NCBI RefSeq assembly: GCF_033546915.1
Contig: NZ_CP137850.1
Span: 1-64,000 of the forward strand
DNA: 64,000 bases
Origin: Mycoplasmopsis verecunda
GTDB lineage: Bacteria > Bacillota_I > Bacilli_A > Mycoplasmatales > Metamycoplasmataceae
Direction of reading: 5' to 3'
The notes beneath the pieces are model-generated. The model did not search any database, was not told the DNA's origin, and worked only from the letters and a program-made list of their open reading frames with translations. Positions 47,225-58,172 of the stretch are shown here, piece after piece. Position numbers and translations under genes: made by a program. Position 1 is the first letter of the stretch, and every line of letters starts with the position of its first letter.

Positions 47225-49609
47225 ATGAAAAAGACTTTATTTGATGAAAAACAATATTTAGATAAAGTACATGCTTGATGGCGTGCAGCAAACTATCTTT
47301 CAGTAGCACAAATCTACTTAAGAAATAACCCTCTTATGAAAGATGGTTTAAAAGCTGAAGACGTTAAAATGTACCCAATCGGTCACTGAGGAACAATCCC
47401 AGGACAAAACTTAATTTATGCTCACTTAAACCGGGTAATTAACAAATACGGTGTAAACATGTTTTACATTGAAGGACCAGGACACGGTGGACAAGTTATG
47501 ATTTCAAACTCATATCTAGACGGAAGTTACACAGAATTATTCCCAGAAATCACACAAGATGAAGATGGAATTAGAAAAATGTGTAAAAGATTCTCATTCC
47601 CTGGTGGAACAGCCTCTCACGCTGCTCCTGAAACACCTGGTTCAATTCACGAAGGTGGTGAATTAGGTTACTCACTTTCACATGCAACAGGTGCTATTTT
47701 AGATAACCCTAACATAATTGCTGCTGCAGTTATCGGTGATGGTGAAGCTGAAACAGGTCCTCTTGCAGCAGGATGATTCTCAACATCATTTATTAACCCT
47801 GTAAACGATGGTGCTGTTTTACCAATTATTCACATTAATGGTGGAAAAATTTCAAACCCAACAATTATGTCTCGTAAAACAGATGAAGAAATTTCTGCAA
47901 TGTTAAAAGGATACGGATGAGAAGCTATCTTTGTTGAAGCTAATGTATTTGACCAAGAAGGTATTCATACAATCATGGCTGAAGCATTTGACAAAGCTGT
48001 TGAAAAGATTTTAGAAATCCAAGCAGAAGCTAGAAAAAAACCAGCTGAAGTTGCAACAAGACCTATTTGACCAGCACTTGTAGTTCGTACACCTAAAGGA
48101 TGAACATGTCCACACCAAATTAACGGTGAAACATTTGAAGGAAGCTTTAGATCACACCAAGTTCCACTTCCTGTTACATCAGAAAATCCAAAATTATTAG
48201 GTGAATTACAACAATGATTAGAATCATATCGTCCACATGAATTATTTGATGCAAATGGTAAATTCAAAGCTGAATATGCTGAAATTGCACCAAAAGGTGA
48301 TATGAGAATGGCAATGCAACCAATTACAAATGGTGGTGTAAACCCTAGAGCTCTTAACTTACCAAACTGAAGAGAATTTGGATTAGAAATTAACAAACCA
48401 GGTGAAGTAAAAGACCAAGATATGGTTAACGCTGGTAAATGATTTGCTGATGTTATTAAGAGAAACCCAGATAACTTCAGAGTATTTGGACCAGATGAAA
48501 CAAAATCAAATAGATTATATGCAGTACTTAAATTAACAAACAGACAATGACTTGAAAGAGTTGATGCTGAATTAGATGAAGCTGTTGGACCCGTTGGAAG
48601 AGTTATTGACTCACAACTTTCAGAACACCAAGCAGAAGGATTCTTAGAAGGATATGTTCTTACAGGACGTCACGGATTCTTTGCATCATATGAATCATTC
48701 TTAAGAGTTGTTGACTCAATGTTAACACAACACATGAAATGAGTTGCTAAAGCACGTAAAATTTCATGAAGAAAAGATTACCCATCTCTTAATGTTATTG
48801 CTACATCTACAGCATTCCAACAAGACCACAACGGTTATACACACCAAGACCCAGGTATTTTAGGACACTTAGCTGACAAGAAACCTGAATTAATTCGTGA
48901 ATACTTACCAGCTGATTCAAACTCATTACTTGCAGTTTTAGATAAAGCATTCGCTGAAAGAGATGTTATTAACTTAATCGTTGCTTCAAAACAACCAAGA
49001 GATCAATTCTACAACATGGATGAAGCTCAAGAATTAGTTGATAAAGGACTTAAAGTTATTGATTGAGCATCAACAGTTAAAGAAGGTCAAGAACCAGATC
49101 TTGTTGTAGTTGCTTCAGGTACAGAACCAAACTTAGAAGCACTTGCTACAATTTCAATACTTAATAAATACTACCCAGATCTAAAAATTAGATTTGTTAA
49201 TGTAGTTGACTTATTAAGACTACGTCACCCAAGTATTGATCCACGTGGATTAAGTGATGAAGAATTCAATACAATCTTCACTGAAAACAAACCAGTTCTA
49301 TTTGCTTTCCACGGATTTGAAGGATTAATTCGTGATATCTTCTTCTCACGTAAAAACCACAACTTATTTGTTCACGGTTACAGAGAAAACGGAGATATTA
49401 CAACATCATTCGATATTCGTTTAATGTCTGAAATGGATAGATTCCACATGTCAATTACAGCAGCTAATGCAGTATATGGACAAGATAAAGCACACGACTT
49501 TGTAGCTTTAATGGAAGAAAAAATTGCATACCACAACAGATACATTAAAGAAGTTGGAATTGATATTGACGAAGTTAGATTCTGAAAATGAGAAGGACTT
49601 AATAAATAA
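47225..49609 (+). CDS. xfp: phosphoketolase (xylulose-5-P / fructose-6-P)
   Basis: Thiamine-diphosphate enzyme that splits xylulose-5-phosphate (or fructose-6-phosphate) with phosphate into acetyl-phosphate plus glyceraldehyde-3-phosphate, feeding acetate kinase and ATP. The 794-aa protein has family motifs [53 protein letters not shown], the ThDP motif [11 protein letters not shown] and [14 protein letters not shown]. More C-ending codons (AAC, CAC, TTC) than neighbouring genes suggests high expression. The start follows AAAAGGAAAA. A strong terminator closes the unit. Confidence 0.97.
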
Positions 49610-49624
49610 TTAATTTCTATTATT

Positions 49625-49650
49625 ACCTAACCTACGGGTTAGGTTTTTTA
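49625..49650 (+). terminator. terminator of xfp
   Basis: ACCTAACC (49625-49632) / GGTTAGGT (49637-49644), loop TACG, T run. Confidence 0.95.
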
Positions 49651-49652
49651 TA

Positions 49653-49683
49653 AAAATTATTCAAATGTAAAGCTATACACAGA
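49653..49683. repeat. 31-bp target duplication, left copy
   Basis: This 31-bp segment, starting AAAATTATTC and ending ACACAGA, is repeated exactly at 51536-51566 on the other side of the IS1634-like element. Confidence 0.97.
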
Positions 49684-51535
49684 CCTGAGTTTCCAAGTTG
49701 GAAGCTCTTTTTATTTAATTTTCGACGCCTTTTATACATAGTATAAAACAACAAAAAAATTTTTACTTTTTATATATTCATTACATTCATAAAGTGGTAT
49801 AATAATTATATGGAAAGCAAAGCTAAGTTACATATAATGAAAAGTAAAAACAAAGACAAAATATATTTATCAGTTTGTAAAACTTTAGGTTTTGGAAAAG
49901 GATATAAAAGAATTGTTGGTTTAGGATATTTGGAAGAACTTGAGAAATTAAATCCTAATGCATTGGATATATTAAAGCAAAATGCAAAGGTGATTCCGAT
50001 TGACTCTGAAAAAGAATATGTAAAAGAACAATTAATTAATTCTTTAAATAATGGATATTTTGAAAATAGATTAGTTAACTATGGCATTCAAAACTTATAT
50101 TCAATTATAAAAGAATTAGAAATATTTAATTCACTACCTAAAACCAAGCATAAACAGCTAGAACAATTATTGGAATATTTTATTTCCTCAAGAATCATAC
50201 AAGCTGACAGCATTATTCAGACATTCAATAAAAAGATGATTTCATCAGTGAAATCAAGCTTAAAAAAAGTAGTTTTTTATAATGTTTTAGATTTACTCGA
50301 TGATTATAAAGTCGACATTTTAAAAAGAGTTAACAAAGTTATTTCTGAAAAGACAAAAAGAGAAATTGAATTAGTATTTTATGATTCATCAACTGTATAT
50401 TTTGAAACTTTCAAAAGAGATGGTTTAAGATTTCCGGGTTATTCTAAAGATGGAAAAAATCAAAGAGGATTAAGTTGTATTAGGCATGGCAACAATTCAA
50501 ATGGTATTCCTATACATTTTGAGCTTTTCAAAGGTAATACAATGGATGCTTCAACTATGATTCCATTTATCATTAAAATGACTCAAACTTATGATGTTAA
50601 AAATATCACCATCATAGCTGATAGAGGTATGTCTTCAAACAGAAACATCAGATTTTTAGAGCAATTAGGAATTGATTTTATAATTTCATATTGTGCAAAA
50701 GCTGGCTCAAATCAATTTAAAGAATATATTTTTAATGAAAGTGATTGAATTGAAAATGGTGAATTTAAATATAAAGAACAAGAATATGCGTCAATGTGAA
50801 ATAAAAAGAGATTAAATGGACATAAAAGAAGAAGAATTGTAACTTTCAGTGAAAAAAGAGCTAAAAAAGATAAAGCTGACAGAGATGTTTTAATTAATAA
50901 CTTCATTAAAAAACAAAACAAAAATGGTGTTGTTAAAGGTGAAGATTTAATAGGAATTAAAAAATATAAGTTCTTTAAAACAAATGACTCTATAAATTTT
51001 GTTCTTAATTATGAAAAGATTGAACAAGATAAGAAATTTGATGGTATTTATGTATATGAAACTTCAAGAATGGACTTATCACCTGAGGAAATAAAAAATA
51101 TTTATCATAAACAATGACAAATAGAAGAAAACTTCAGAACATTAAAAAGCTCACTTGATGTTAGACCAATTTATGTGTGAAACGATAAACATATTCGAGG
51201 ACACTTTGTATTATGTTTTTTAGCTCTAGTAGTTTTAAAATACTCTTTATATAAAGTTAATGAATATTTACATAAATATGGAGTAATTGATAAATTTACA
51301 AATAATAGATTAATTGAATCAATAAAATCAGCTGTTATGGTTGAAGAATTGGTAAATAATCAAATTGTTAGAAAAACATTTATAAATAAAAGCTCTGATA
51401 ATAAATCAGATTATGAAATTGTAAACAAAGCATTAAATAATATTTTATGTATGTAATTTTTATGATTAAAAAATCATACAGCTCTATTTTGTAGGATTGT
51501 ATGATTTTTAATATTATTTAACTTGGAAACTCAGG
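49684..51535 (+). mobile_element. IS1634-family insertion sequence, intact
   Basis: A 1852-bp element with perfect 16-bp terminal inverted repeats: CCTGAGTTTCCAAGTT at 49684-49699 and its reverse complement at 51520-51535. It is flanked by an exact 31-bp direct repeat. Unusually long, variable target duplications are the hallmark of IS1634 of the M. mycoides group, and the length is also close to IS1634. A single full-length transposase is present. A hairpin near the right end (AATCATACA / TGTATGATT, about 51472-51505) would stop transcription entering from outside. It inserted between the convergent genes xfp and aldehyde dehydrogenase. Confidence 0.95.
49810..51456 (+). CDS. IS1634-family (IS4-like) transposase
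   Basis: A 548-aa DDE transposase, complete with four UGA-Trp codons. FYDSSTVYFETF carries the first catalytic Asp. ITIIADRGMSSNRNI carries the second. The IS4-type C1 signature, IYHKQWQIEENFRTLKSSLDVRPIYVW, holds the catalytic Glu. An N-terminal domain (KSKNKDKIYLSVCKTLGFGKGYKRIVGLGYLEEL) is typical of IS1634/IS1549 proteins. No frameshift or internal stop other than UGA is present, so this copy looks active in a host using code 4. Confidence 0.95.
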
Positions 51536-51566
51536 AAAATTATTCAAATGTAAAGCTATACACAGA
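51536..51566. repeat. 31-bp target duplication, right copy
   Basis: Identical over 31 bp to 49653-49683 and lies directly outside the right inverted repeat. Its perfection indicates a recent insertion. Confidence 0.97.
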
Positions 51567-51587
51567 TAAATAAATTAAATAAAATAT

Positions 51588-51618
51588 ACTCACTCTAATA
51601 ATGTTAGAGTGAGTGTTT
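51588..51618 (-). terminator. strong hairpin, terminator of aldehyde dehydrogenase gene
   Basis: ACTCACTCTAA (51588-51598) / TTAGAGTGAGT (51604-51614): an 11-bp perfect stem 10 bp beyond the stop codon, followed by T/A-rich sequence on the minus strand. Confidence 0.85.
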
Positions 51619-51627
51619 ATATTAGTT

Positions 51628-52944
51628 TTAATGATTAAAAGATTTTTTTAATTTATTTATAAGCTTAATAATTCAGTGTGGTTCTTTACTAATCAGAATA
51701 TCTGTCATTTTTTCAGAAGATATAAATTGAATTTTAGAACCTTTATAAACTATTTGTTCATACGAAAATGTTTCAAATCCCGTTTTACCATGATATCTTC
51801 CAATACCACTTTGTTTAATCCCACCAAAAGGCAACTTACTATTGTAAATAAATTTAGAATTTGAATTAATTATTAAACTTCCTGTATCAAGAGTATTTTG
51901 AATTAATTCAAAATCCTTTTTATTGTTACTATATAAATAAATAGCTAGTGGTTTTTCTTTATCCATTAATTTTTGTTCAACTAATTTATCAAGATCATCA
52001 AATATCATATAAGGTAATATTGGACCAAATATCTCTTCGCTCATTAATTTATCATTTTCATTTATTTCAATAATAGATAATTTTTGAAGTACTTCTGGGC
52101 TGAATAAATTAGAATTAAAATTAATAAGTCTTTGTTCCATTGAACCATCTACAACTCTTGCTAGTTGTTTTTCATCTAGATTTTTTGATAATAGTAAATT
52201 TAAAGATTCATTTATTTCCTTGATAAATTGTTCTTTAATAGATGAGTGAATATATAAATGATCAGGTGCTAAGCAAGTTTGGCCAGCATTCATAATTTTA
52301 GAAAATAGAATATTTCATGCAGCAGATTTAATATTAGCTGTACTGGTAATAATGGTTGGATTTTTTCCTCCTAATTCAAGAATGCAAGGTATCATTTTTT
52401 TAGAAGCTCTTTGATATACTAAATTTCCTACACGTTGAGAACCTGTGAAAAAAACAAAATCAGCTTTATTATCTATCGCTTGATTAATTTCTTCTACACC
52501 ACCATTTATAATATCTACTTCATTATTTTGGAATACTGATTTAATAATATTAGATATTACTTGAGATGTATTAGGAACTCTTTCAGGCAATTTAATTAAT
52601 ACATTATTACCAGCACCATAAGCATTAATAATCGGAATAAAAGAAAGATTAAATGGATAATTTCAAGGTGTTAGTATTACAACTGTTCCGTAAGGTTTAT
52701 GATAAATATATGATTTACCAAATGCTAAAGATAAAGGTGTTGAGACTTTTTTAGGTTTAGCTCATTTATTTAGATTTCGAAGATAGTAATTAATTTCATT
52801 TATAATAGGTAAAATTTCTGTTAGTTCAACTTCATTAATTGACTTATTTAAGTCTTGAGCTAAAGCTTTATAAATCTCTTCTTTTTTTGCAAAAATTTCA
52901 TTTTTTAGTTTTTTTAGTGTGTTTTTTATTACTTTTGTTTTCAT
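51628..52944 (-). CDS. NAD(P)-dependent aldehyde dehydrogenase
   Basis: Oxidises an aldehyde to the acid. The 438-aa enzyme is shorter than the usual 480 aa, lacking part of the N-terminus. Motifs are PWNYPFNL-type cofactor region (read through UGA), FFTGSQRVGNLVYQRASKKMIPCILELGGKNPTII (Glu190), NAGQTCLAPDHLYI (catalytic Cys224) and EEIFGPILPYM near the end. LPFGGIKQSGIGRYHGKTGFETFS is the typical C-terminus. There is no ribosome-binding site. TATAAT ends 7 nt before the ATG, so a leaderless start is likely. The fatty-aldehyde or succinate-semialdehyde class cannot be separated from sequence. Confidence 0.92.
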
Positions 52945-53020
52945 AATAAAAATTATATATTATCAATTAATAAAAGATATATTTTTATTTTTCATTATAA
53001 AGGGACAAAATTAATAAAAA

Positions 53021-53038
53021 AAGTCTATTAGTAGACTT
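53021..53038 (-). terminator. terminator of the YgjP-like gene
   Basis: AAGTCTA (53021-53027) / TAGACTT (53032-53038), with a T run on the minus strand. Confidence 0.8.
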
Positions 53039-53043
53039 AATTA

Positions 53044-53844
53044 TTATTTTGAATGATTATCATCATTTTGCGATGTAATAAGATTAAATCATTTATCTAG
53101 TGTTTTCAATGAATCTTTATAAATTAAGTAATTAGGACAATATTTAGCAACTGTATTTCAAAATACTTTATTATGTTTTTGTCCTATAGTAATTGAGTGT
53201 GATATCTCGTGTGCAACAACATAAGAGACAACATGAATTGGAAAAACGGATAAATCAAAATTATAATTAATATCACATTCGCCAGAATCTGTACGATATT
53301 TACAAATTCCTAAATAGCTAGAAATATTTAATTTTATTGATGGAACTATATATTCAGTATTATAAAATTGAGAAATTTCTTTTGATATTTCTTTAATTAA
53401 TTCTAAAAATTTTTTGCTCAGAAAAGATCTAACTTGTTTACAAATATATTGATTATCATCTTGTTTATTTGGTAAGCAATTGAAAATATCAAATATCTTA
53501 TCATTGTCTGAAAGTCTAATTATTACAGTACCAGAGCTTTTATATGTAAAATATAATTTTTGACCTAAATAATAAAACCAGTTTTTTCAATCTTCCAAAG
53601 TATAAAAGTGTGGATAGTTCTTTAAAATATATTCTTTTAAGCATTGTTCTACTTCTTCTAATGAATTAAATTTAGAAGGTCTAATGTAAACAGGTATATT
53701 TTCAAAGTTATTTGTTGTTAAGAGATAAAAAGATTTATTAGGATTTTTGAAATGAATTGTATCTGCATCCTTTAATCTATAAAAGAAATCTTTATCATTA
53801 ACTGTAATTTTATATATCTTATTATTATCTATTTGAATAGGCAT
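53044..53844 (-). CDS. YgjP-like zinc metallopeptidase domain protein (DUF45, M48-type)
   Basis: A 266-aa cytosolic protein. The C-terminal third holds VVAHEISHSITIGQKHNKVFW, where HEISH (His212, Glu213, His216) plus a downstream His (KHNKVFW) is the YgjP/DUF45 pattern. Upstream, LNISSYLGICKYRTDSGECDINYNFDLSVFP matches the family's beta-hairpin (usually RWGSC). The N-terminal half is unlike YgjP and unrecognised. In known genomes YgjP-like genes often sit near restriction or stress loci, but here it is a single gene. UGA codons are Trp. Confidence 0.85.
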
Positions 53845-53888
53845 ATAGATATTTTAACGAAATCGGAATAAAAAAGTAGCTTTTTAAA

Positions 53889-54923
53889 CTACTTATTTTC
53901 TTCTTTATTTAAATCGTCTTGAACAGTTTTGTAAGCTTTTTCTGCTTGCTTTGTGTAATTATATATTAATGAAACTAATTCTTGTTTAGACATATCTTCA
54001 TATCCAGAAATGTTTAAGATTTGAGCCATTTGGAATAATTGAGAATTTGGCATTTGCATTAATTGATCAATGTATTTTTGTTTTTCTAAATCAGCATTTG
54101 AAACTTGTTCTTTTAATGTCTCATTTTTATTTTTTGATTCTTGATGAGATTCATATAAAGGTTGTTGATCGCTTTGATTCATACCGAATCCATCAGCCAT
54201 TGAACCAGCACCTGCAGCTGCACTTAAAGCTTCAAAAGGATTAATTCCACTTTTAAGCATTTGTGAGTATCTTTCTTGAAATTCCATCATAAATTTATGA
54301 TTAGCATATCTAGCTGAAATGGTAATTAATGCTTTAACTTGTCTAGCAGGAATGATTCAAATAACAATGTTTAAAGTAGCAAAAATAATATTGATAATAA
54401 AGATTGCTAAGTAAGATTTTACATAATCTTGCACCGCACTATTGTTTTCTGTAGCATATTGGAATAATGAGAAAATACTGAATAAGCCTAAAAAGAATGT
54501 TCAAGTATTCAAAGCAAGCGGGAATGTTGTGAAGTCTTTTTTCTTAGAAATATTAATAAATGCTTTAACAAGCATAACTAACATATATACGAATATAACA
54601 ATAAATATTGCATTATAAAGCATATTTCATATTAGCATACCTTGTCTATAACCATCAATTGCAGAAGCAGAAGCTCCAGCCCCGTGTAATTGGGAATGAA
54701 TAGCTGTATAAGTAGGAGAACCTTTTACATATATTCCTTCTGTTACATATGGTTTAGAAAATACACCATAAAGAATAAATACACTTAATTGTAATAGTAA
54801 TACTAATAAAAGTGAAGCAAATCATACTCAAACTCAAAATGTAAATTGTTTTTTATATTTATCAAATATTGATTCTTGAGATGAGAAATTATTTAAATTT
54901 ATATTTTTCTTATCAACAAACAT
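53889..54923 (-). CDS. membrane protein with C-terminal Rho_N/SAP-like motif
   Basis: A 344-aa mycoplasma membrane protein. Four hydrophobic helices lie at about residues 24-48, 93-115, 130-150 and 168-190. A Met/Gln/Ser-rich soluble part follows and then LFQMAQILNISGYEDMSKQELVSLI (about residues 295-320). This matches the short helix-turn-helix of Rho N-terminal or SAP-like nucleic-acid-binding domains (L..mA..l.I.G...m.K.ELi..I). Function is unknown. A membrane protein with a cytosolic RNA/DNA-binding tail is plausible. AGGAGG precedes the ATG and overlaps the rluD stop, so it is co-transcribed with rluD. Confidence 0.72.
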
Positions 54924-54931
54924 ATTACCTC

Positions 54932-55858
54932 CTAATTTTGACTTTCTGATTTAATGAATGCATCAAAATCGAAATCTGCAACATTAAATTCTTTTGGCGG
55001 TTTTGAAAAGAATAACATTTCTTTTCCTGTAACTGGGTGTTTAAAAGTTAATTTGTAAGCATGCAATCTTTGACCCTTATCATCAATTGCTTTATTATAA
55101 ACAGGATCACCGTAAACAGGATTTTTAATATGTGCCATATGAACTCTGATTTGGTGTGTTCTTCCAGTTTCTAATTCACATTTAACAAGTGATTTTGGTA
55201 ATCCATCAATATAAAACCCTTTTAGTAATGTGACATAAGTAACTGCTGGTTTGGAATTATGATTTGTAACTTCCATTTTTAATCTATCTTTAGCTGAACG
55301 TCCGATTGGAAGAATTAATTTTAATTTTGAATTTTCAATTATTCCATCACATATTGCTAAATAAGATCTTTTAATACTATGAGTTGCAAACATATCAGCA
55401 AGTAAATTATGTGCTTCATTAGTTTTTGCAATAACTAATAATCCACTAGTATCCTTATCAATTCTATGCACAATTCCAGGTCTTAATAATCCATTTTCAT
55501 TTGATAAATTATTTTTAAAATGGTAAAGAAGACCATTAACCAATGTATCATCATAATGACCGGGCGCAGGGTGAACAGTTAATCCACTAGGTTTATTAAT
55601 TACACATAAATATTCATCATCATAAAGAATTTCAAGCTCCATTTCCTTTGGTTCAATCTTGATTTCTTTATCAAGAATTTTGGTAATTTTAATTATTTGT
55701 CCTTCACGAACTGTGAATTTTGGTTTATTAACCAAGATATCATCAACATAAACACAATGTTGTTCGACAAGCGTCTTGATATCATTACGAGATATATCGG
55801 AATTATTAGATACATATTTATCTAATCTTTCGCTATATTTTACTTCTATTTCTTTCAT
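54932..55858 (-). CDS. rluD: RluA-family pseudouridine synthase (RluD-like)
   Basis: Isomerises specific uridines of 23S rRNA to pseudouridine. The 308-aa enzyme has an N-terminal S4 domain (SERLDKYVSNNSDISRNDIKTLVEQHCVYV). The catalytic core includes GLTVHPAPGHYDDTLVNGLLYH, HRIDKDTSGLLVIAK (catalytic Asp in the HRxD motif), ETGRTHQIRVHMAHI and the closing YKLTFKHPVTGKEM. TATAAT ends 7 nt before the ATG and there is no ribosome-binding site, so it is probably leaderless. Specificity among RluA/C/D types cannot be fixed, although the S4 domain and length favour RluD. Confidence 0.93.
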   Translation of the reverse strand: MKEIEVKYSERLDKYVSNNSDISRNDIKTLVEQHCVYVDDILVNKPKFTVREGQIIKITKILDKEIKIEPKEMELEILYDDEYLCVINKPSGLTVHPAPGHYDDTLVNGLLYHFKNNLSNENGLLRPGIVHRIDKDTSGLLVIAKTNEAHNLLADMFATHSIKRSYLAICDGIIENSKLKLILPIGRSAKDRLKMEVTNHNSKPAVTYVTLLKGFYIDGLPKSLVKCELETGRTHQIRVHMAHIKNPVYGDPVYNKAIDDKGQRLHAYKLTFKHPVTGKEMLFFSKPPKEFNVADFDFDAFIKSESQN

Positions 55859-56031
55859 AAAATGAATTATATAGTTTTTTGTTATTTTATAAAGATTGAT
55901 ATTTATCTATAAAAAAGAAAGATAAAGAATAAATTTTACGCAAAATCAAAAATTTTGTCTATTTTAGAAATTTTATTTTCAAGACAAAAAAATATTTATA
56001 ATAACATCATCGAATAAAAAGGAGAACGAAT

Positions 56032-57990
56032 ATGAAATTGAAAAAATCTATGTTTCTTTTAACAACAGGAACAATATTATTAACTACTGCTCCACTTGTG
56101 GCTGCACAATGTGGGCATGAAGATGGAACAAAAACATTAACTAAACAATATGAGCAAATGGTTAAATTAGCAACTGAAAATGATGTAAAAGATGCTACAG
56201 AATACAAAGCTAATTTAGATAAATATATTGCTACATCAAAAGCATTATTAGAGAGTAAAGATGTTCCAGAAGATGCAATTAATTCACAAAATAAGGCGAA
56301 TAAGGAATTTCTTGAACATATTAAGGAATTAATTTCAAGCAGAAAAGCAATTAATGCTTTAACTTTAGAATCATTTAAAACAACTTATTTAAAAAACCAC
56401 AATCCGATGATTAAAAATCAACAAAAAGGAAAATTAATACCTGAAACATTAATGCCTGAAGATTTTGATCATATTAAAGTAGATGATGTTACAGAAATTA
56501 TTGTTAAACCACAAGGGTTTAGAGTCGAAAAACCTTATGCAAAATATGCAAAATCCTATGGTTCATCAAAGAATGAAAAGGCTTATGTAGAAGAAGGGAA
56601 AACTAAAGTTCATGCAACTTTAAGAATTCAACAAAGTTTATATCCAACAATTGGTAAAGATTTTGAAGTAGACTTTGAAGTATCTGAATTAATGAAGCTT
56701 GAAGATATTAAAAAGACATTTGCTGAGGAACTTAAAACATTTAAGGTAGATACAACAAAACCTTATGAAAATGGTGTTCTATATCTTGAACAAAAGACAA
56801 ATGCTACTTTTGATTCATTATTAAGATGAGATTATGATTACAACAAATTAGCTGATGATGGTTATATTAACATTAACATACATAATCAAAACTTAGATTG
56901 AGCAATGTCTGTTAAACAAGTTGATAGAAATAATAACTCAGTAAGAGTAAATTTTGGTGTTTCATTTAAATTCCCACAAAGTAATGTACCATATTTAATG
57001 TATAAAGGGAAAAATGAATTGGAACTTAGTCCTAATCCTGTACAAGATCCAAAAGGTGCTGAAGAATTTACAATCTCTAATTTACCTAAAGTACTAATAT
57101 CGCCTTTAGCATTCCCTACATTTTTAAATATGCAACATGCTTTAGATCTTAATGAAGAAAAAGTACTAAAAGCAACCGGTAAAAGTTCTATGGGTGATCT
57201 CGAAGGGAAAGACTTAACACCTGCAATTGTTCAACAAACAATGGAATTATCTAATAGTGCTTCTATTAAGAAAGGTTCATTATTTTATAACTTTAAAGAA
57301 AATAAATTCAGTGATTTATACAATTTAAAAGTTACTTCTGTTGACTTAGTAGCAGCTGAAGAAAATGATAAAGAAAAAGCTATTGTAAATGTTGAAATTT
57401 CATTAAAACAAAATGCTAATGATAAAAATGTTTACAATTATATTTTAGCCAATGGACAATATGGTTCAATATTAGATGATACTAATAAAGTTGGAAGATT
57501 TTCATTTGAAGTAAATAATCTTAAAAAGTCAGTTTATGTAAATGAAATGGATAAATTCATGGAAGACAAAGCTGACAAACTTAATGTTGAAGTTAAATTA
57601 AGTGCTGATGAATTAAAAAATGCTGAAGAAACTTTATTAAAAGAAGGTAAAGCATATGGTAAATACGGTGCTCAAATTGAAATATCAAAAAACCAAGCAA
57701 CCACAAGCATTCCTAAAAATAATGATGTTGAAAAAGTTTCGCTATATAATTTTGCAACATTATTAGGAGAAACCGATTATACACTTGTCCCAGTTAAGAG
57801 AACAATATATCAATGAAAGGGTAGAACACTTTTATCTAAATATTTCAGTGTTAAATATAATAAAGAAACAAAAACAATTTCATATGAAGCAAAACTAGCA
57901 CAAAATGTTGGTACTAGAAGAGAACCTGAATACAAATTATCAGATAAATCATACAAAGGAACTATTAAATTAGTTTTACAAGAAAATTAG
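56032..57990 (+). CDS. lipoprotein, paralogue 1 (tandem pair)
   Basis: A 652-aa surface lipoprotein with signal peptide MKLKKSMFLLTTGTILLTTA and lipobox-like LVAAQC (Cys27). A helical region (residues 35-110) with KAINALTLESFKTTYLKNH is followed by two beta-rich repeats. The C-terminal part (LNVEVKLSADELKNAEETLL, KAYGKYGAQIE, then SIPKNNDVEKVSLYNFATLL) is clearly shared with the next gene. A few UGA codons are Trp. AAGGAGAAC precedes the ATG. No enzyme motif is visible, so an adhesin or antigen role is possible but unproven. It has its own terminator. Confidence 0.85.
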
Positions 57991-57995
57991 AAATG

Positions 57996-58018
57996 TGCGG
58001 ATTTATTCCGCATTTTTT
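57996..58018 (+). terminator. terminator of lipoprotein paralogue 1
   Basis: TGCGGA (57996-58001) / TCCGCA (58007-58012), then T6. Confidence 0.9.
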
Positions 58019-58172
58019 AATTATTTTAGGAAAGTGATTTCCACAATGAATTAGTAAAAATCAATATTGAAATAATTAAATATTAAAAATTATTATATTT
58101 TGCTAATTTGTGGAACAGCATGATATCCAGCCGAGAAAAAAATATAATTAAAGTGAAATATCAAGGAGAAAT

